A stretch of DNA of 64,000 nt from Glandiceps talaboti (GCF_964340395.1 NC_135570.1:4636322-4700321); one strand, 5' to 3'. Shown: positions 14,256 to 27,268, counted from the stretch's first letter. Numbers and translations: made by a program. The notes: a model not told the origin generated them from the letters alone.

Positions 14256-14846
14256 ATGTTTTACACTGAAGGGAATGGATACTCAAGACTCATGAATATT
14301 CATGAGAGATGTTTTACACTGAAGGGAATGGGTACTCAAGACTCATGAATATTCATGAGATGTTTTACACTGAAGGGAATGGGTACTCAAGACTCATGAA
14401 TATTCATGAGATGTTTTACACTGAAGGGAATGGGTACTCAAGACTCATGAATATTCATGAGATGTTTTACACTGAAGGGAATGGGTACTCAAGACTCATG
14501 AATATTCATGAGAGATGTTTTACACTGAAGGGAATGGATACTCAAGACTCATGAATATTCATGAGAGATGTTTTACACTGAAGGGAATGGATACTCAAGA
14601 CTCATGAATATTCATGAGAGATGTTTTACACTGAATGGAATGGGTACTCAAGACTCATGAATATTCATGAGATGTTTTACACTGAAGTGAATGGGTACTC
14701 AAGACTCATGAATATTCATGAGATGTTTTACACTGAAGGGAATGGGTACTCAAGACTCATGAATATTCATGAGATGTTTTACACTGAAGGGAATGGGTAC
14801 TCAAGACTCATGAATATTCATGAGATGTTTTACACTGAAGGGAATA
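14256..14846. repeat. Minisatellite, 51/53-bp unit, about 11.5 copies
   Basis: The unit ATGTTTTACACTGAAGGGAA... contains the perfect 18-bp palindrome CTCATGAATATTCATGAG. Unit length is 51 or 53 bp depending on an extra GA. The 51-bp copies keep one reading frame open, giving a spurious repetitive frame. Confidence 0.95.
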
Positions 14847-15737
14847 AACACTTATGAGTATGTAGGTTGTTAACTGGCTATATTATGAAAGGAACAAATT
14901 TGGAAATCAGAGTTTGAAATAAGGTGAACTTTTGTTGTACTAAGTATGTCAGTGATATTGTTGTGTTCATAAATTAAATGATTTAGGTTAAGGAGACAAG
15001 TCCAAGATTTACTAAAAAATCACCATCTATTTAAATTACCTGACATTTTGGCTGTACACAGACAGTCTTTTTCAAGGCTGAAACAGTAAAAAGAAAAACA
15101 GACAAATTAAAAAGTGAAACTGTTGTACGAAATCATAGTAAAATGTAAACAACAGATCTAAAGTGTTGGTATAGTGGTAAAATGACATGAAAAGAACTGG
15201 AGAGTGTAAGCAAACTAATTGCCTTCTTCAAAGGCTTTTACTAGCAATAACCATGTTTTATTGTTTTTCAAGATTTGAGAAATACCTATAAGCCTTGTTA
15301 ACTTTAATGGCTTGACCTTCACAGTATATTCGGTGTGTGTCGTATCCACATGAGGGAGTGATTATATGTGTAGTTACCATAATAGTACTGTTTGCTTTCA
15401 GTGTGACAACAAAAATTAGGTTACCTCAAGGCGTTTTACTTTATATGGAACATGATGTTTTTAGTCCCAAGAAGGAGGAGCTACTATGATGAACTACCTC
15501 TGTCCATCCAACTGTAATACAAAATATGTATTATATCATTTCTCTGAGATGCAATTTCAATCAAACCTGACACAAAGGTAACATCATGTGGCAAATATGC
15601 ATGTCACTTTGTTTTATGATATATGCAGATTAGACCAAATGGCAGCCATATTTGTAGTTAAAAGTCAATATTTTACAGTATAACTCAAAACCTTATTTAC
15701 ATAGAGATTCCATTTAAGTGTCTACCCAATATTATCA

Positions 15738-15896
15738 AAGTAACTCTGTTTTATAGGCTGTATTGTCAAGCTGTATAGTATGTCAAAGTAATGTATTGTC
15801 ACGCTGTATAGTACGCTAAAGTAACCCTGTTTAGGCTGTGTTGTCAAGCTGTATAGAAACGCCAAAGTAACCCTGTTTAGGCTGTATTGTTAAGCT
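15738..15896. repeat. Degenerate minisatellite, about 50-bp unit
   Basis: Three to four copies of CAAAGTAACCCTGTTTAGGC / TGTATTGTCAAGCTGTATAG. Confidence 0.8.
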
Positions 15897-16166
15897 ATAT
15901 TATAATAATAAGTCATAGTAAATTAAACCTGAATGAACTATATGGATGTAAAGTTAATTCTCTTGTCAAAACATATCAATGCTTATAAAGCCAAGAGATT
16001 TATATGTTGCATAAATAGTTCTTTGTGTGTACTCTCAAGCTGTGTTGAGATGTACAAAATTCCACTTAAACATAATGTATTATGGCACCAACCCCGGAGT
16101 GTAAGTACAATATTTATGATGTGGGATATTAGTGGATATGTACAGCTGTAGTCTTGAATATTAAAA

Positions 16167-16526
16167 TGACCATATGGATGACAAATCAGTATTTATTTTA
16201 GATTTTCTTTTCATAGAACAACTTTCTTGTGTTTTTCTACTTGAAATAATCAATATGAAACAACATATGTCTAGTCTTTGTGTTACTCAATAAATTGCTA
16301 AAAATTAAAAAAAAAAACATGTAAATGTTTGTTATTGTATGTACAATAACAAACTTCTCAGACACTTTCTAGCTTTTTGCAATTTATTGAGTAACAAACA
16401 TGGACTTGGTATACATTGTTTCACATTGATTATTTCAAGTAGAAAAACAGTTTTTTTTATGAATAAAAGATCCAAAATAAATACCAATATGTCATCCATA
16501 CAGCCACTTTACAGTTTTGAAAATTA
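16167..16526. mobile_element. MITE with arms of about 150 bp (family B, short form)
   Basis: GACCATATGGATGACA and TTTTTCTACTTGAAATAATC on the left reappear in reverse complement on the right (GATTATTTCAAGTAGAAAAA, TGTCATCCATACAG). The ends match the 7,589-8,437 element and the right flank of the core-A copy at 19,055, ending GACCACTTT near 19,898. Confidence 0.75.
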
Positions 16527-17519
16527 ATTCCATGTTATTAGTCATGGTTTGAGTATGAGTAGTTTGTATGATTTGTATGATAATACTGATATTGATAAGT
16601 TGTAAGAAATAAAATCAAGTTAAAATGTCTTATTTTTTCATATTGTGTTGTCATGGCAACATTGTCATAGCACACAAATATTGTTTTGATGATAGCATTA
16701 ATATTGGTTCCCTTCAAGCAAATTTGACAGTGCAGCAATTTTTTTGTGACTCAACAAATTTTGGTGTTACTCCCTTATCCTGAAGTGATGACTCATAAAA
16801 TTGTCCAGTGTTTATTATTTTCACCCAAAACTAAAAATATTTGTCGTCAGAGGACACTGTTGTGTAGCACCACATAAGTTGTGAATACATACCAACTTAT
16901 GAACAGCATGCTGTTGAATCGTTCTACCCCAGCTCTGCAATAAAAGACAGTATATGAACATCGCTTTAGAAACTGCAATTGATAGCCTCACAACAAAAGA
17001 TGGTCATTTCCCTTGTATGAAAAGAGCAGGATATATGTAATGCATGTTATATTTAAAAAGTATGGCAAGCTAAAATATCAAATATGTTCCATTCAGTATT
17101 TTATACTCCGTATCTATTTGTATCTGTGAAAATCTAGTTATAATGGTCTTTTCAAGCCATTATGGAGTAGTGGGTGCCATATTGTGTGATTTAATCTGAA
17201 AGGATTGAGGGACATTTTTACGTCAAATTCTAATAAAAATGCATATTTTTTGCTGTGAATAACAAATTTAGTATTTTCAGGAGAGAGTGTGTATGTTGTA
17301 AGTATGTGTAATGTGTGGAAGTCAGATTTAGGGTGATCAAAACTACAGAAATTGGTGCAAAATATTTTGTAAATTCTTTGTTATAAATATGTGTTTTTAA
17401 AGAAAGATTTAAAATTATCAATTAATTACACTATCATATTGACTAATTCCATAAGAATGTAGGTAAGTAGCTAGAGCAGAAACCATTTGATATTTTGTTT
17501 TATAATCTGAATATAATAG

Positions 17520-18500
17520 CAACAATTAAACCACTGATGATTACTGGAGGTTAAAAATTAAAAAACCAACAAACAAAGCATTGTTGATTATTGGAGGTAA
17601 AGATTTAAAAACAACACACAAATCAATTTTTGACTACTCGAGGTTTAGGATGCAACAATTAACAAGTAAATCATACTGTAATTACTTAAGATGTAGAAAC
17701 AACAAACCATCTAAAACTTGTCTGTTTATTTGTGTAGATAGAGAAATAAATTATCAAACACAGGCTGTTGATTACCAGAAGTGAAGATATAATACTCAAA
17801 GAAAACCACCTGTTGATTACAGGAGGTGAACAAATAACAAACTATCAAACATCTGTTGATTACAGGAGGTAAAGAATATAAACAATCAAACCACCTATTG
17901 ATTACAGGAGGTAAACAAATAACAAACTAGTAAACAAACCACCTGTTGATTACAGGAGGTAAAGAATATAAACAATCAAACCACCTGTTGATTACAGGAG
18001 GTAAACAAATAACAAACTAGTAAACAAACCACCTGTTGATTACAGGAGGTAAAGAATATAAACAATCAAACCACCTGTTGATTACAGGAGGTGAACAAAT
18101 AACAAACTAGTAAACAAACCACCTGTTGATTATAGGAAGAAATAACAATCAAACAAACAAACCACCTGTTGATTACAGGAGGTGAACAAATAACAAACTA
18201 GTAAACAAACCACCTGTTGATTACAGGAGGTAAAGAATATAAACAATCAAACCACCTGTTGATTACAGGAGGTAAACAAATAACAAACTAGTAAACAAAC
18301 CACCTGTTGATTATAGGAAGAAATAACAATCAAACAAACAAACCACCTGTTGATTACAGGAGGTGAACAAATAACAAACTAGTAAACAAACCACCTGTTG
18401 ATTACAGGAGGTAAACAAATAACAAACTATCAAACAAACCACCTGTTGATTACAGGAGGTAAACAAATAACAAACTATCAAACAAACAGTCTGTTGAGAA
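17520..18500. repeat. Minisatellite with alternating 42- and 48-bp units
   Basis: About 20 copies built on CCACCTGTTGATTACAGGAG. One unit type continues GTAAAGAATATAAACAATC, the other GTAAACAAATAACAAACTAG. In the middle they alternate, and the left end is degenerate. Confidence 0.92.
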
Positions 18501-19054
18501 ATTACAAACTATCAAACTAACAAACCACACATTGTCTTGTCTTGGAGTTAAAAGAATTTCTCCAAATAAAATAAAAATAAAGTAAGATTCCAACCTACAT
18601 GTATATATACCTACCCAATTTTCTGAAGTCATGTTAGCAGAAACAAACAATTGTTTATGTTTTGCCATGTAGATGTGAACAAGAGGCATCATGTGTGATA
18701 ATTTTCTGTTCTTTCCCTCAGGTACTGGAATGAGATTTGTGAAAATTATTTAACAGCATTTAATATTTGATCATTTACGTCATCTTTACAGGTTATCTTC
18801 ACAAATAAAAAGTTTGAGTTCTTATATTATGAATGTATCATAGATTACATTCCTGTAGCTTTCAATGGATTTTATCTTTTTTTTTGAACCAAGATTGAAG
18901 AAATAAAATTATATTATGTTTGTTGTAGGTAAAAAAAATTAATATCAAGTTTGACCTGAAGCAAGGATTAGTTAAAATTTTATAAATATGTAAAGCGTAA
19001 AAAGTTTTTGACATTTATTCAGGGAGTCTTTAAGATATTTTTATGACATTGAAT

Positions 19055-19667
19055 TTGTACTAGCTGCAACTGGGACATTTTAAAATTTATATTAAGTTAT
19101 TTATATTCACTAAAAATCAGTCAGTTAGTTACAAAAAGACATTGTATCTGTTAATTAGTGTTCAATATTATCTGTAGGTAGTGTAGTGGTCAGTTTAAAT
19201 TTTGAGTGAAAGCTTGGTTTTGAATCTGTTACCATGGTAAAATTGTACTAGTTGTAACTTGGGTATCATTTTTTGATCAGACAACCATAATATATTTACT
19301 GAAAATTATTAAAATACCAATAATTAGACATTGTACATGTTAATCAGTGGTTGATATTATTCATAAGTAGTACAGAAATAGGTTGAAATCATGATCACTG
19401 TAGTCAGGATGCCTACTGTGGTTTCGAAGTGAAGGTATAAATTGTAACGATACTGTATAGGAATTAGACTATGATCACTGTTGAAGGTGTGGATTTTAGG
19501 GTACGGACCCAAAATGCAATTTCATTTGATTTATCCTGTATGCAGCTACAAAAATACCTTTAACCTTTAGGTGATACAATACTGTTCATGGTACATGATA
19601 TTATGAGTAAATTAGTGCACCTAAAAAAAACGTCTAAAAATTTTTTCAGTTGCAGCTGGTGCAGCTG
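19055..19667 (+). mobile_element. TIR element core, family A copy 2
   Basis: The left end GTACTAGCTGCAACTGGGAC is matched in inverted order by the right end CAGTTGCAGCTGGTGCAGC. The interior matches 7,875-8,378, including ACATTGTACATGTTAATCAG. A family-B right flank follows to 19,898. Confidence 0.7.
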
Positions 19668-20474
19668 TGAAATAAATATTTAAAAGGTGATTACCCTAAA
19701 TCATAAAAAAGGCTTGTTTGAAAATATTATATTTATAGTAATTCCATTTGATGACAGACGGTATTGTGTTGAGTTAGATTTTAATAGTCAATATTGTTTC
19801 ACATTGAATTTTCAAGTAGGAAGAAGCAATGATAAAATTGTTTGATAAATTAAAAATCCAAAATAAATACCAAATCCTCATCCATATGACCACTTTGAGG
19901 TAAATTTCCTATTAATATTCGTCAGTAAATAAAACTGAGAGGTCAAAAAGGAAGGAAAGGAATGCATTTACTTTGTAAAGTGAATATCCAGAGGGTATAC
20001 ATTTTAAGTAAATCTGTTTATACATATTTTATTGTGTGTAATAAAATCGATGCCTCAATGGGATGACACTGTCTCCAGTCATCATAATATATTGATTGTT
20101 TGTTATTAAATACCTCCAGGAAAGATGTAAAATTCTATCTGCTGATTAAAATGCCTGAAGGAAAGACACAAAGGACTATCTCCTATTGCTTGCATTTGAT
20201 AGTGGTAACAGTCATATCAGAGAACTGTATACATGTACACATGATATAATTTCCTGTTTGCCCTCACCATTACTGTAATGGCTAAATCATGTTTCTTTTG
20301 TTCAAAGTCCGTAAGTGTGTTGACATTAGCATAGGGCCGAATAAGACACCTGTACTATGGTTATGATGTCTTCCCTTTGAAAAGATTCTTGTTAGGTACA
20401 TTTCGGCTGAATAATCTAGCTTTATAAATAATGTCATCTCTGGGATAAATGTGGTGAATATACACAGTGTTACG

Positions 20475-20660
20475 CCTGGATATTTTCATCGCTAGAACAT
20501 TTTGAGATTTTACAGTCTTCCACTACGTTCTAAAAGACTAATTTTTATGGTGCACTGTTTATATGCAAAGAGGCATGTTAGTCACTACTTATCATTGAGT
20601 TTTCATTTTAGTGAAATAAATGATAATAAGTCTTCAGTGAAAATTTCCAGGTTAATTCAC
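20475..20660 (+). repeat. Dispersed repeat, family I
   Basis: Matched with 25,675-25,860 and, in part, 41,655-41,790: GATATTTTC, then GATTTTAC(A/G)GTCTTC, then GTCACTACT, then AGTGAAATAA. Confidence 0.55.
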
Positions 20661-21926
20661 AGTATTTAGTCGCATGTTTCATTGTACATATGACTTGTAC
20701 TATTTCTCTGTACTTTCTGTAGAAAATGTTGTCATTTAGACGTTGAAGTAATCAATAATCCTGTCTGTGTCATGGATGTGTACTAATTACAGTCATTTGT
20801 ACAGCGTATAAAATACTAATTGCATTTATTGGGATCATAACAACATTTTTACATGGTCCAGTGATCATCTTCACCATTTTTATTTGACCTCACATGACCT
20901 ATTTTTAATATACTGATATGACCTTTTCATTGATGTGTGACCTTTAATACTGTTATTAATACAGCCAATTTTATCTAAGCTTGCTGAACTACATGTAGAG
21001 TTTGTGTGTGTCACAATAGAGAACTTGCAAACCCACCATGATGAATGTTGCATCATGGGAAATGATAATAAACACTAATCAATTAGTATTATGAACAATA
21101 TTTTTATATTGTTTGTAACCACAAATGATCAATTCATAGTCACCCTGACCATTTATTTTATCGGTAGCTCCAGATTAGATAATATGATAACCTCAGATAA
21201 TCCCATAGTCCTTTGCGTCTGAGCATGCTCAGTCTGGATTGCAAGTTCCCTATTGTATTTTTATCTTGGATTATAGAGTATTGGTAGACAAAAATAACAC
21301 AGACACACTGACTCTTTACAAATGAAAATAGAATGTAAATAAAAGACATTGTTACCACTAAAGTCATGAAAGTCTGGAAAATATATTCAAAATGTTACAC
21401 TTTAATTTATAGTCTACTGCCAATTGGCTTGGTAGCAGTGTAGTATATCACAATATTGTATTTTGTTTTCCGACATTTATAAAGATTCAGCACATCTGAA
21501 GTTGGTCATATCTACCAATATTGTGTGATTTAAGATAAAATTTACATGTTAGTACCACATGCTGTTTCAGAAAGGTTTAATAGCTGAAATATTAGCTGTG
21601 ATGTTTCAGAAAGGTTAGCTGAAATTAGCCGTGATGCAACCTTTAAATATTAATAATGATTTATTCACTCAACCTTAACTATATATTACTCTGTTTAATG
21701 CCAATGTTGTATTCAGACACAGAGTATGTAGGTCAATAAAAAGCTATCCAGTCACATTGTTTGCACATCGTATACTTTCTATTTTCAATGATACCATAGT
21801 CAGACACTGGTATGTTGGTATGCAGGTGATGTCATTTGTTTTGTTCTGGGGTTAAAGGTCAAGGAGGTACACCCTGAGATGAGTCAATATATTCTAGCTT
21901 AGTCAGCTCCACCCTTAAATGTTTTA

Positions 21927-22709
21927 TTGTATCATCCACACACACAATATATCATGTCTCATAAAGGGGACCTATATCCACACACATATCATGTCCCTAT
22001 AGGCTATGTATGTCTCGTAAAGGTGACCCTATCCACACACATATTATGTCCCTATGTATGTAAAGTTAACCCTATCCACACACATATTATGTCCCTATAT
22101 GTCTTGTAAAGGTGACCCTATCCACACACACATATTATGTCCCTATGTTTATCTTGTAAAGGTGACCCTATCCACACACACATATTATGTCCCTATGTAT
22201 GTCTCATAAAGGTGACCCTATCCACACACACATATTATGTCCCTATGTTTATCTTGTAAAGGTGACCCTATCCACACACACATATTATGTCCCTATGTAT
22301 GTCTCATAAAGGTGACCCTATCCACACACACATATTATGTCCCTATGTTTATCTTGTAAAGGTGACCCTATCCACACACACATATTATGTCCCTATGTAT
22401 GTCTTGTAAAGGTGACCCTATCCACACACACATTATGTCCCTATGTATGTCTTGTAAAGGTGACCCTATCCACACACACATTATGTCCCTATGTATGTCT
22501 TGTAAAGGTGACCCTATCCACACACACATTATGTCCCTATGTATGTCTTGTAAAGGTGACCCTATCCACACACACATTATGTCCCTATGTATGTCTTGTA
22601 AAGGTGACCCTATCCACACACACATTATGTCCCTATGTATGTCTTGTAAAGGTGACCCTATCCACACACACATTATGTCCCTATGTATGTCTTGTAAAGG
22701 TGACCCTAT

Positions 22710-22742
<33 letters not shown>
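21927..22742. repeat. Minisatellite, about 50-bp unit, ending in (CA)n
   Basis: About 16 copies of CCTATCCACACACACATTAT + GTCCCTATGTATGTCTTGTA + AAGGTGAC. It becomes more uniform to the right and ends in a CA run at about 22,713-22,742. Open frames on both strands come from the repeat. Confidence 0.95.
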
Positions 22743-22745
<3 letters not shown>

Positions 22746-25384
22746 TATGTTCTTATGTATGTCTCATAAAGGTGACCGTATTTTTAAAAATGTTTCTCAT
22801 TACTTTTTCATGGGAACTATGGGTCGGTCAGTCATTTTGTTTAAAAGAAAAAGGTAAAAAAAACAAAAAAACCATGATTCTCTACATTTCGTATTTTCTT
22901 CCTCTTTATCTTCATTTTATTGGATTCCCCGGTAACAAAGCCTTTCCCAGCTTCTCTACCCAACTGGCATGTTCTCAGCCCCACCAACAGGTGTCATTGC
23001 CATGACTGTAGATGACATCAACAGTCTAGACACTTGCATATTCTTGCCAGAGAAGGTGCTTTTCTGCAAAATATTAAGGGCGAGCAAAAATAATTTTTTT
23101 ATATGTCTGAGCTGAAAATTTGGGTCGGTCGGTTAATGAGAAACAGAAAAAAAATAGGTTCACCCTAATGTTATGGGTTCGGGTTTCAATCCCATGTTCT
23201 CCCATTCGTATTTATTCTAACAGTGGTGATGAAAGGTTACATAGGATTATTCTTTTGTTCTGGACCAATTTTTTTTTGATACCTCTGCCAGAAAACTGTC
23301 TTTTCACACCGAAATGTTAATCCTTATATCTGAACAGGGCTTTTAGATATTTCACAATATGCTTCATAATTAGTGTAAACTCAATAAAACTATATTAATG
23401 TAGTCTAAACTTTTCAATTTCCAACACAGTTTTGGAAAGCTGTGTCTAAAGTTTTCGTCCTTTTACTAAGGACTTCATCAGCAGACTTAAGTAATTACTA
23501 TATACTAACACAAACTGATGAAGTCCTTAGGTATGAGACACAGCTTTCTAAAACGAAAACGAAAAGTTATACTACAATATGGCTACCACACAGTTTTAAC
23601 TTGCATAGAAATATAAAATCAGTTAAAATTATTTCATTTTGGGAATTTCAAATATATGCAGTATTTTGTTTATTGACAGACTTCTTGTTTTCATCAGAAC
23701 TGTTTCTCAACTGTCATGGTTGTATATGATCTCAATAAAAACCAATACTGACATACTTTAAATGCTTCAAACAGAAAACATTGCAAACTCCGACATCTAA
23801 AAAGTTGTCTATATTCATGATATGTACCATAAATTTTGTGGGGACTGTTATCATTAAGAGACTTTTGTAATTCAGATAGATATCATGTGCATGTCATGCC
23901 ATAAAAACAGTTTCTTTTAAATTTATTGTATTCTGTTACTTTATTGTCTTACTTTTTATTGTCAGGGAAAGTTGTCTTGCAACAGTACAGAAAAACATAC
24001 ACAGTAAAATACAAAATATGAAGACATCAAAAACTGAGTAGTATAGTACATACAAACAGACCCACTTTTCGTTTATTTCTTACATTCTTTCTGATTAAGT
24101 TCTGATGGCAGAGAGAGTACATAACTGAACTGAGCATGACATGGTCTTAAGGATAATGTTTTATACCTACGACCAAAGGAAAGCATATCAAAATACTGAG
24201 CTAACACGTGGGAAGTGTCATTGGTAATTTTTGTAGCTTTAACAAATACTTGATTTTCACATACAGTGATTTTTTGCTTTTACGTTCTTACAGTTGGAGG
24301 TCAAGTGTTCCCTTGAAATTCCTATAGCATAGAGATTTGATATTTACACAATAGTGGATGTCATTGATATGTAGATGAACTTCTGCCTTCACCAAAGAAT
24401 TATAACCTAGGTATAAAGACTGAATGACAGATAACTGACTTTAAACAATGGAGGGTGTCTGACACCTGCTTGACAATTGACACAGAAAAATATTCAGTTA
24501 AAAGTGTATTTGTTGATGGTGGGTGGAGATCGACCTAGATATGTTGAAAGTAGACTTGTAGCTACAGATTGTAGAGTGTAATGCAGTTGGTTTCATCGTA
24601 TTGAATATAATTTTACAGAAAATAAATCTCTTCATTATTTTAGCTGTTGTTTTTAAAACTTTTCATTTGTAAACCATGTTTCAACTGTTGATTCGTGAAC
24701 AGAATTTCACCTTTTTATTTTTAAGTAATCAATTTTGCATTTTTTTGTAAATTTAGATGTAATATGTATCATAAAAGGATGTGAAATAATACATGCAGAA
24801 AATTTCTGAAATTTGTGAAATTTGTGATGATTCCCAATAGATGAATGTAGCTGTTGTCATATTCCTGATGAGTGCCCTCTATGGTCATTATGTCAATTCT
24901 TTTGTTTAAGGGTCTGACACTGAAATATATTACATTGAGGGCCCTCTTACTGTGAAATACTAAATTTTCATTTTCACCATTTTCGCTGGTGTAGTTTTTC
25001 AGCTAAAATAAAATCCTTGAAACTATTTTTTATTCATAGATACTATGCATACCTCCCTATGTATATGACAATTAGATCCTTGAAATTCAAACAATTTTTC
25101 TTTTCATTTTGAAAGTATAGCATTTGACAGTATTTGAGTTCTGTGAATTCTTTTCTTGTGATAAAGATGAGAGCAAACATTTTTTTTGTATTCGTGAAAT
25201 TTTAGGTTGCAATTGTGTGAAACCTATTTACCCGCTATAGTCCTTTTACTTTGGTATACTTTGCATTGAAAAGTTATTAAGTCCTATTTTTAATATGATT
25301 TGAATAACAGATGCATTTTCATGTGTGTACCTAAACTATTGGATATACTATATTCAGTTTTCATGATACAATTTCATATGTAGG
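22743..25384. other. Region just upstream of the first recognised exon
   Basis: This is where a signal-peptide exon would be expected. Only one phase-compatible candidate was noticed (22,874-22,931, see findings). The rest is AT-rich, with one foldback element and GGTCGGTC-type repeats near 22,820 and 23,120. Confidence 0.45.
23429..23554. mobile_element. Foldback element, arms of about 50 bp
   Basis: GTTTTGGAAAGCTGTGTCT ... ACTAAGGACTTCATCAG on the left pairs with CTGATGAAGTCCTTAG ... AGACACAGCTTTCTAAAAC on the right. Confidence 0.7.
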
Positions 25385-25563
25385 CATTTTTGGATGCGGA
25401 CCCAAAATTCAATTTGTTTGGCTATATTGCACTGATGTGTACTGCTACACAAATATGTTTACCAAGGAGATTTAATACTGTTCAAAGTGTACAATATCAC
25501 AAATAAGTCATTAATTCTCACAAAACAGTTTCAAAAATTGTTCCTGTTGCAGCTAGTGTACGT
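25385..25563 (+). repeat. Fragment of family A (3' end)
   Basis: GATGCGGACCCAAAATTCAA through TTCCTGTTGCAGCTAGTG matches the last part of the copies at 7,875 and 19,055. Confidence 0.6.
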
Positions 25564-25674
25564 TTAAAATGTAATTTTTGGTAATTGACAATAATGATTT
25601 GTTATATTGCATATTTTCATTTGACTTCTTTCTGCAATTTAGAAATCAAATTTAGTCTTATTCTCTGAACCCTA

Positions 25675-25860
25675 GATATTTTCGCCATTAGAAAATTTTG
25701 TGATTTTACGGTCTTCAACTGGTTTCCTAAAGAATAATTTTTCACTAATACTAAAGAAGGTTTTTCAGTCACTACTGTGGTACTGATTTTTGCGGTTTTT
25801 GTTTTCCAGTGAAATAAGTGAAAACAAGTCTTTACCGAAAATATTGAGGTTTATAGGAGC
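25675..25860 (+). repeat. Dispersed repeat, family I
   Basis: Same landmarks as 20,475-20,660. It lies just upstream of the first recognised cadherin exon. Confidence 0.5.
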
Positions 25861-25940
25861 TGATCTATAAGCATACATACTCCATTCATGGACTTGGTTA
25901 TAAAAACCCCTTAATGTATTTATATGTTTTTGTTTTTCAG

Positions 25941-26012
25941 AGTGTGATTTTGATCAAGCCCCTTTAGATTCAGGTACCTTATTCATTGCAGCTAACGAAG
26001 AAGAACCAGCAG
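25941..26012 (+). CDS. Cadherin exon 1 (first recognised): start of EC1
   Basis: 72 bp between a T-rich acceptor (tttttcag) and donor GTAAAA. It starts with two bases finishing a split codon and ends in phase 1. It encodes [20 protein letters not shown] and a few more residues. The Cys near the mature N-terminus and the IAANEE stretch resemble the start of PCDH15 EC1. There is no initiator Met, so at least one signal-peptide exon lies upstream. Confidence 0.8.
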
Positions 26013-27232
26013 GTAAAACATCACCCCCATATCCTAACTGTTAAGGTAGATAAATACCACAGGGACCAACTTCCTTGAAAATCTAAGTCCTTAAAATCTC
26101 TCCAAACTTTGCTATATAAAAGCTTGCTCCTAGACCTTTGAAATAACAAAAGACATTTTTGGATTCATGTTCTTGTTTTTTCATTGGAAGTCGGCCATCA
26201 GTTATTTTTCAAGTGTTAAGAAAATATTTGGCAGCCATATTGGATTCTAAAATTTTGATATTATTTTGACCTATATTTCAAAAAATTGTCCGGTGGCCCC
26301 TGATTTTTCTTCTTCTTGAATTTAACTAAAACATGGGTTCTAGTTACTTGAACAAAGCAATGGTTAATTTAAAGGTTTTTGTTTTTTGCTTATGTTGATT
26401 TGTAACGGAATTGATACCACAGAACTTGGACTTTCGAGTGCCATTTTATTTTTGAACATTTGTGTTCAATTATTATTAAATGACTATATAAATAAATCTA
26501 CTTTTTATTTACTGCCATTATTCACAATTTACTGACTAATGTGATTCCATTTTCACACTCATAAAACACAACTATCATTTTCAGCAAGATAAATTGAGAG
26601 CCAAAATACTGCATTGGCCAATCAACTATTGGCTAGTTGATAACATAGATACAAGCTACAATTTGGCTTGATGGCTTCCTTTCTATAGAAATACAAACTG
26701 TAAAATATACATATCATGTACATTGTCATGTATTTCTGGACAAACGGATACGTTATAATCATATTTATTGGTGTTGCAGACACTTTGCTTCAGAGCCTGC
26801 TTGTTGATGGAGATATAGATACAGGTATTCGGCTAGAATTAGAAGATACTACAAGCGCTGTTGATTCACTTGTTTATGTACAGCTTGATGGCAAGAACAT
26901 TACATGGAAAGAAGCATATGATATTGATCTGGTATGTTTGGTTTTACCATGAATAAATATATTGAATTATGTGTCATTTATGGTAATTTTACAGTTCTAC
27001 TAGTTTTACAGAACTCTGAATTTCCTCACATATCCATCTGCTTGTATCTGTCATGATCCATGTTGTTTTGAATAATTTTTGCACAAGTAAACTGAGGTTC
27101 AATTACTCTAGGCATGGTTCAGTATGTGTATATATGTGTGCAAGTGCATGTGTGTGTATGTGTGCGTGCATGTGTGTGTGTGTGTGTGTGTATGTATGTG
27201 TGTGTTTGTGCATGTGTGTATGTGTATGTATG

Positions 27233-27268
<36 letters not shown>

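Larger units (their letters stand above)
14860..21920. other. Gene-free AT-rich region with the repeats listed
   Basis: Between the minisatellites and TIR elements there is no supported gene. A short repeated phrase (TTTCAGAAAGGTT) occurs twice near 21,565 and 21,605. Confidence 0.55.

Noticed and set aside
14256-14846. Regular repeats considered as a CRISPR array
   Set aside because: Units are contiguous with no unique spacers, and the surrounding gene structure is eukaryotic.
17520-18500. Short repeated core with apparent spacers considered as a CRISPR array
   Set aside because: The 'spacers' are only two or three recurrent sequences, so this is a tandem minisatellite.
22337-23005. Longest plus-strand open frame (222 residues) and its overlapping frames on both strands
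   Set aside because: Two-thirds is translation of the 50-bp minisatellite and the CA run; multiple frames stay open only because the unit lacks stops.
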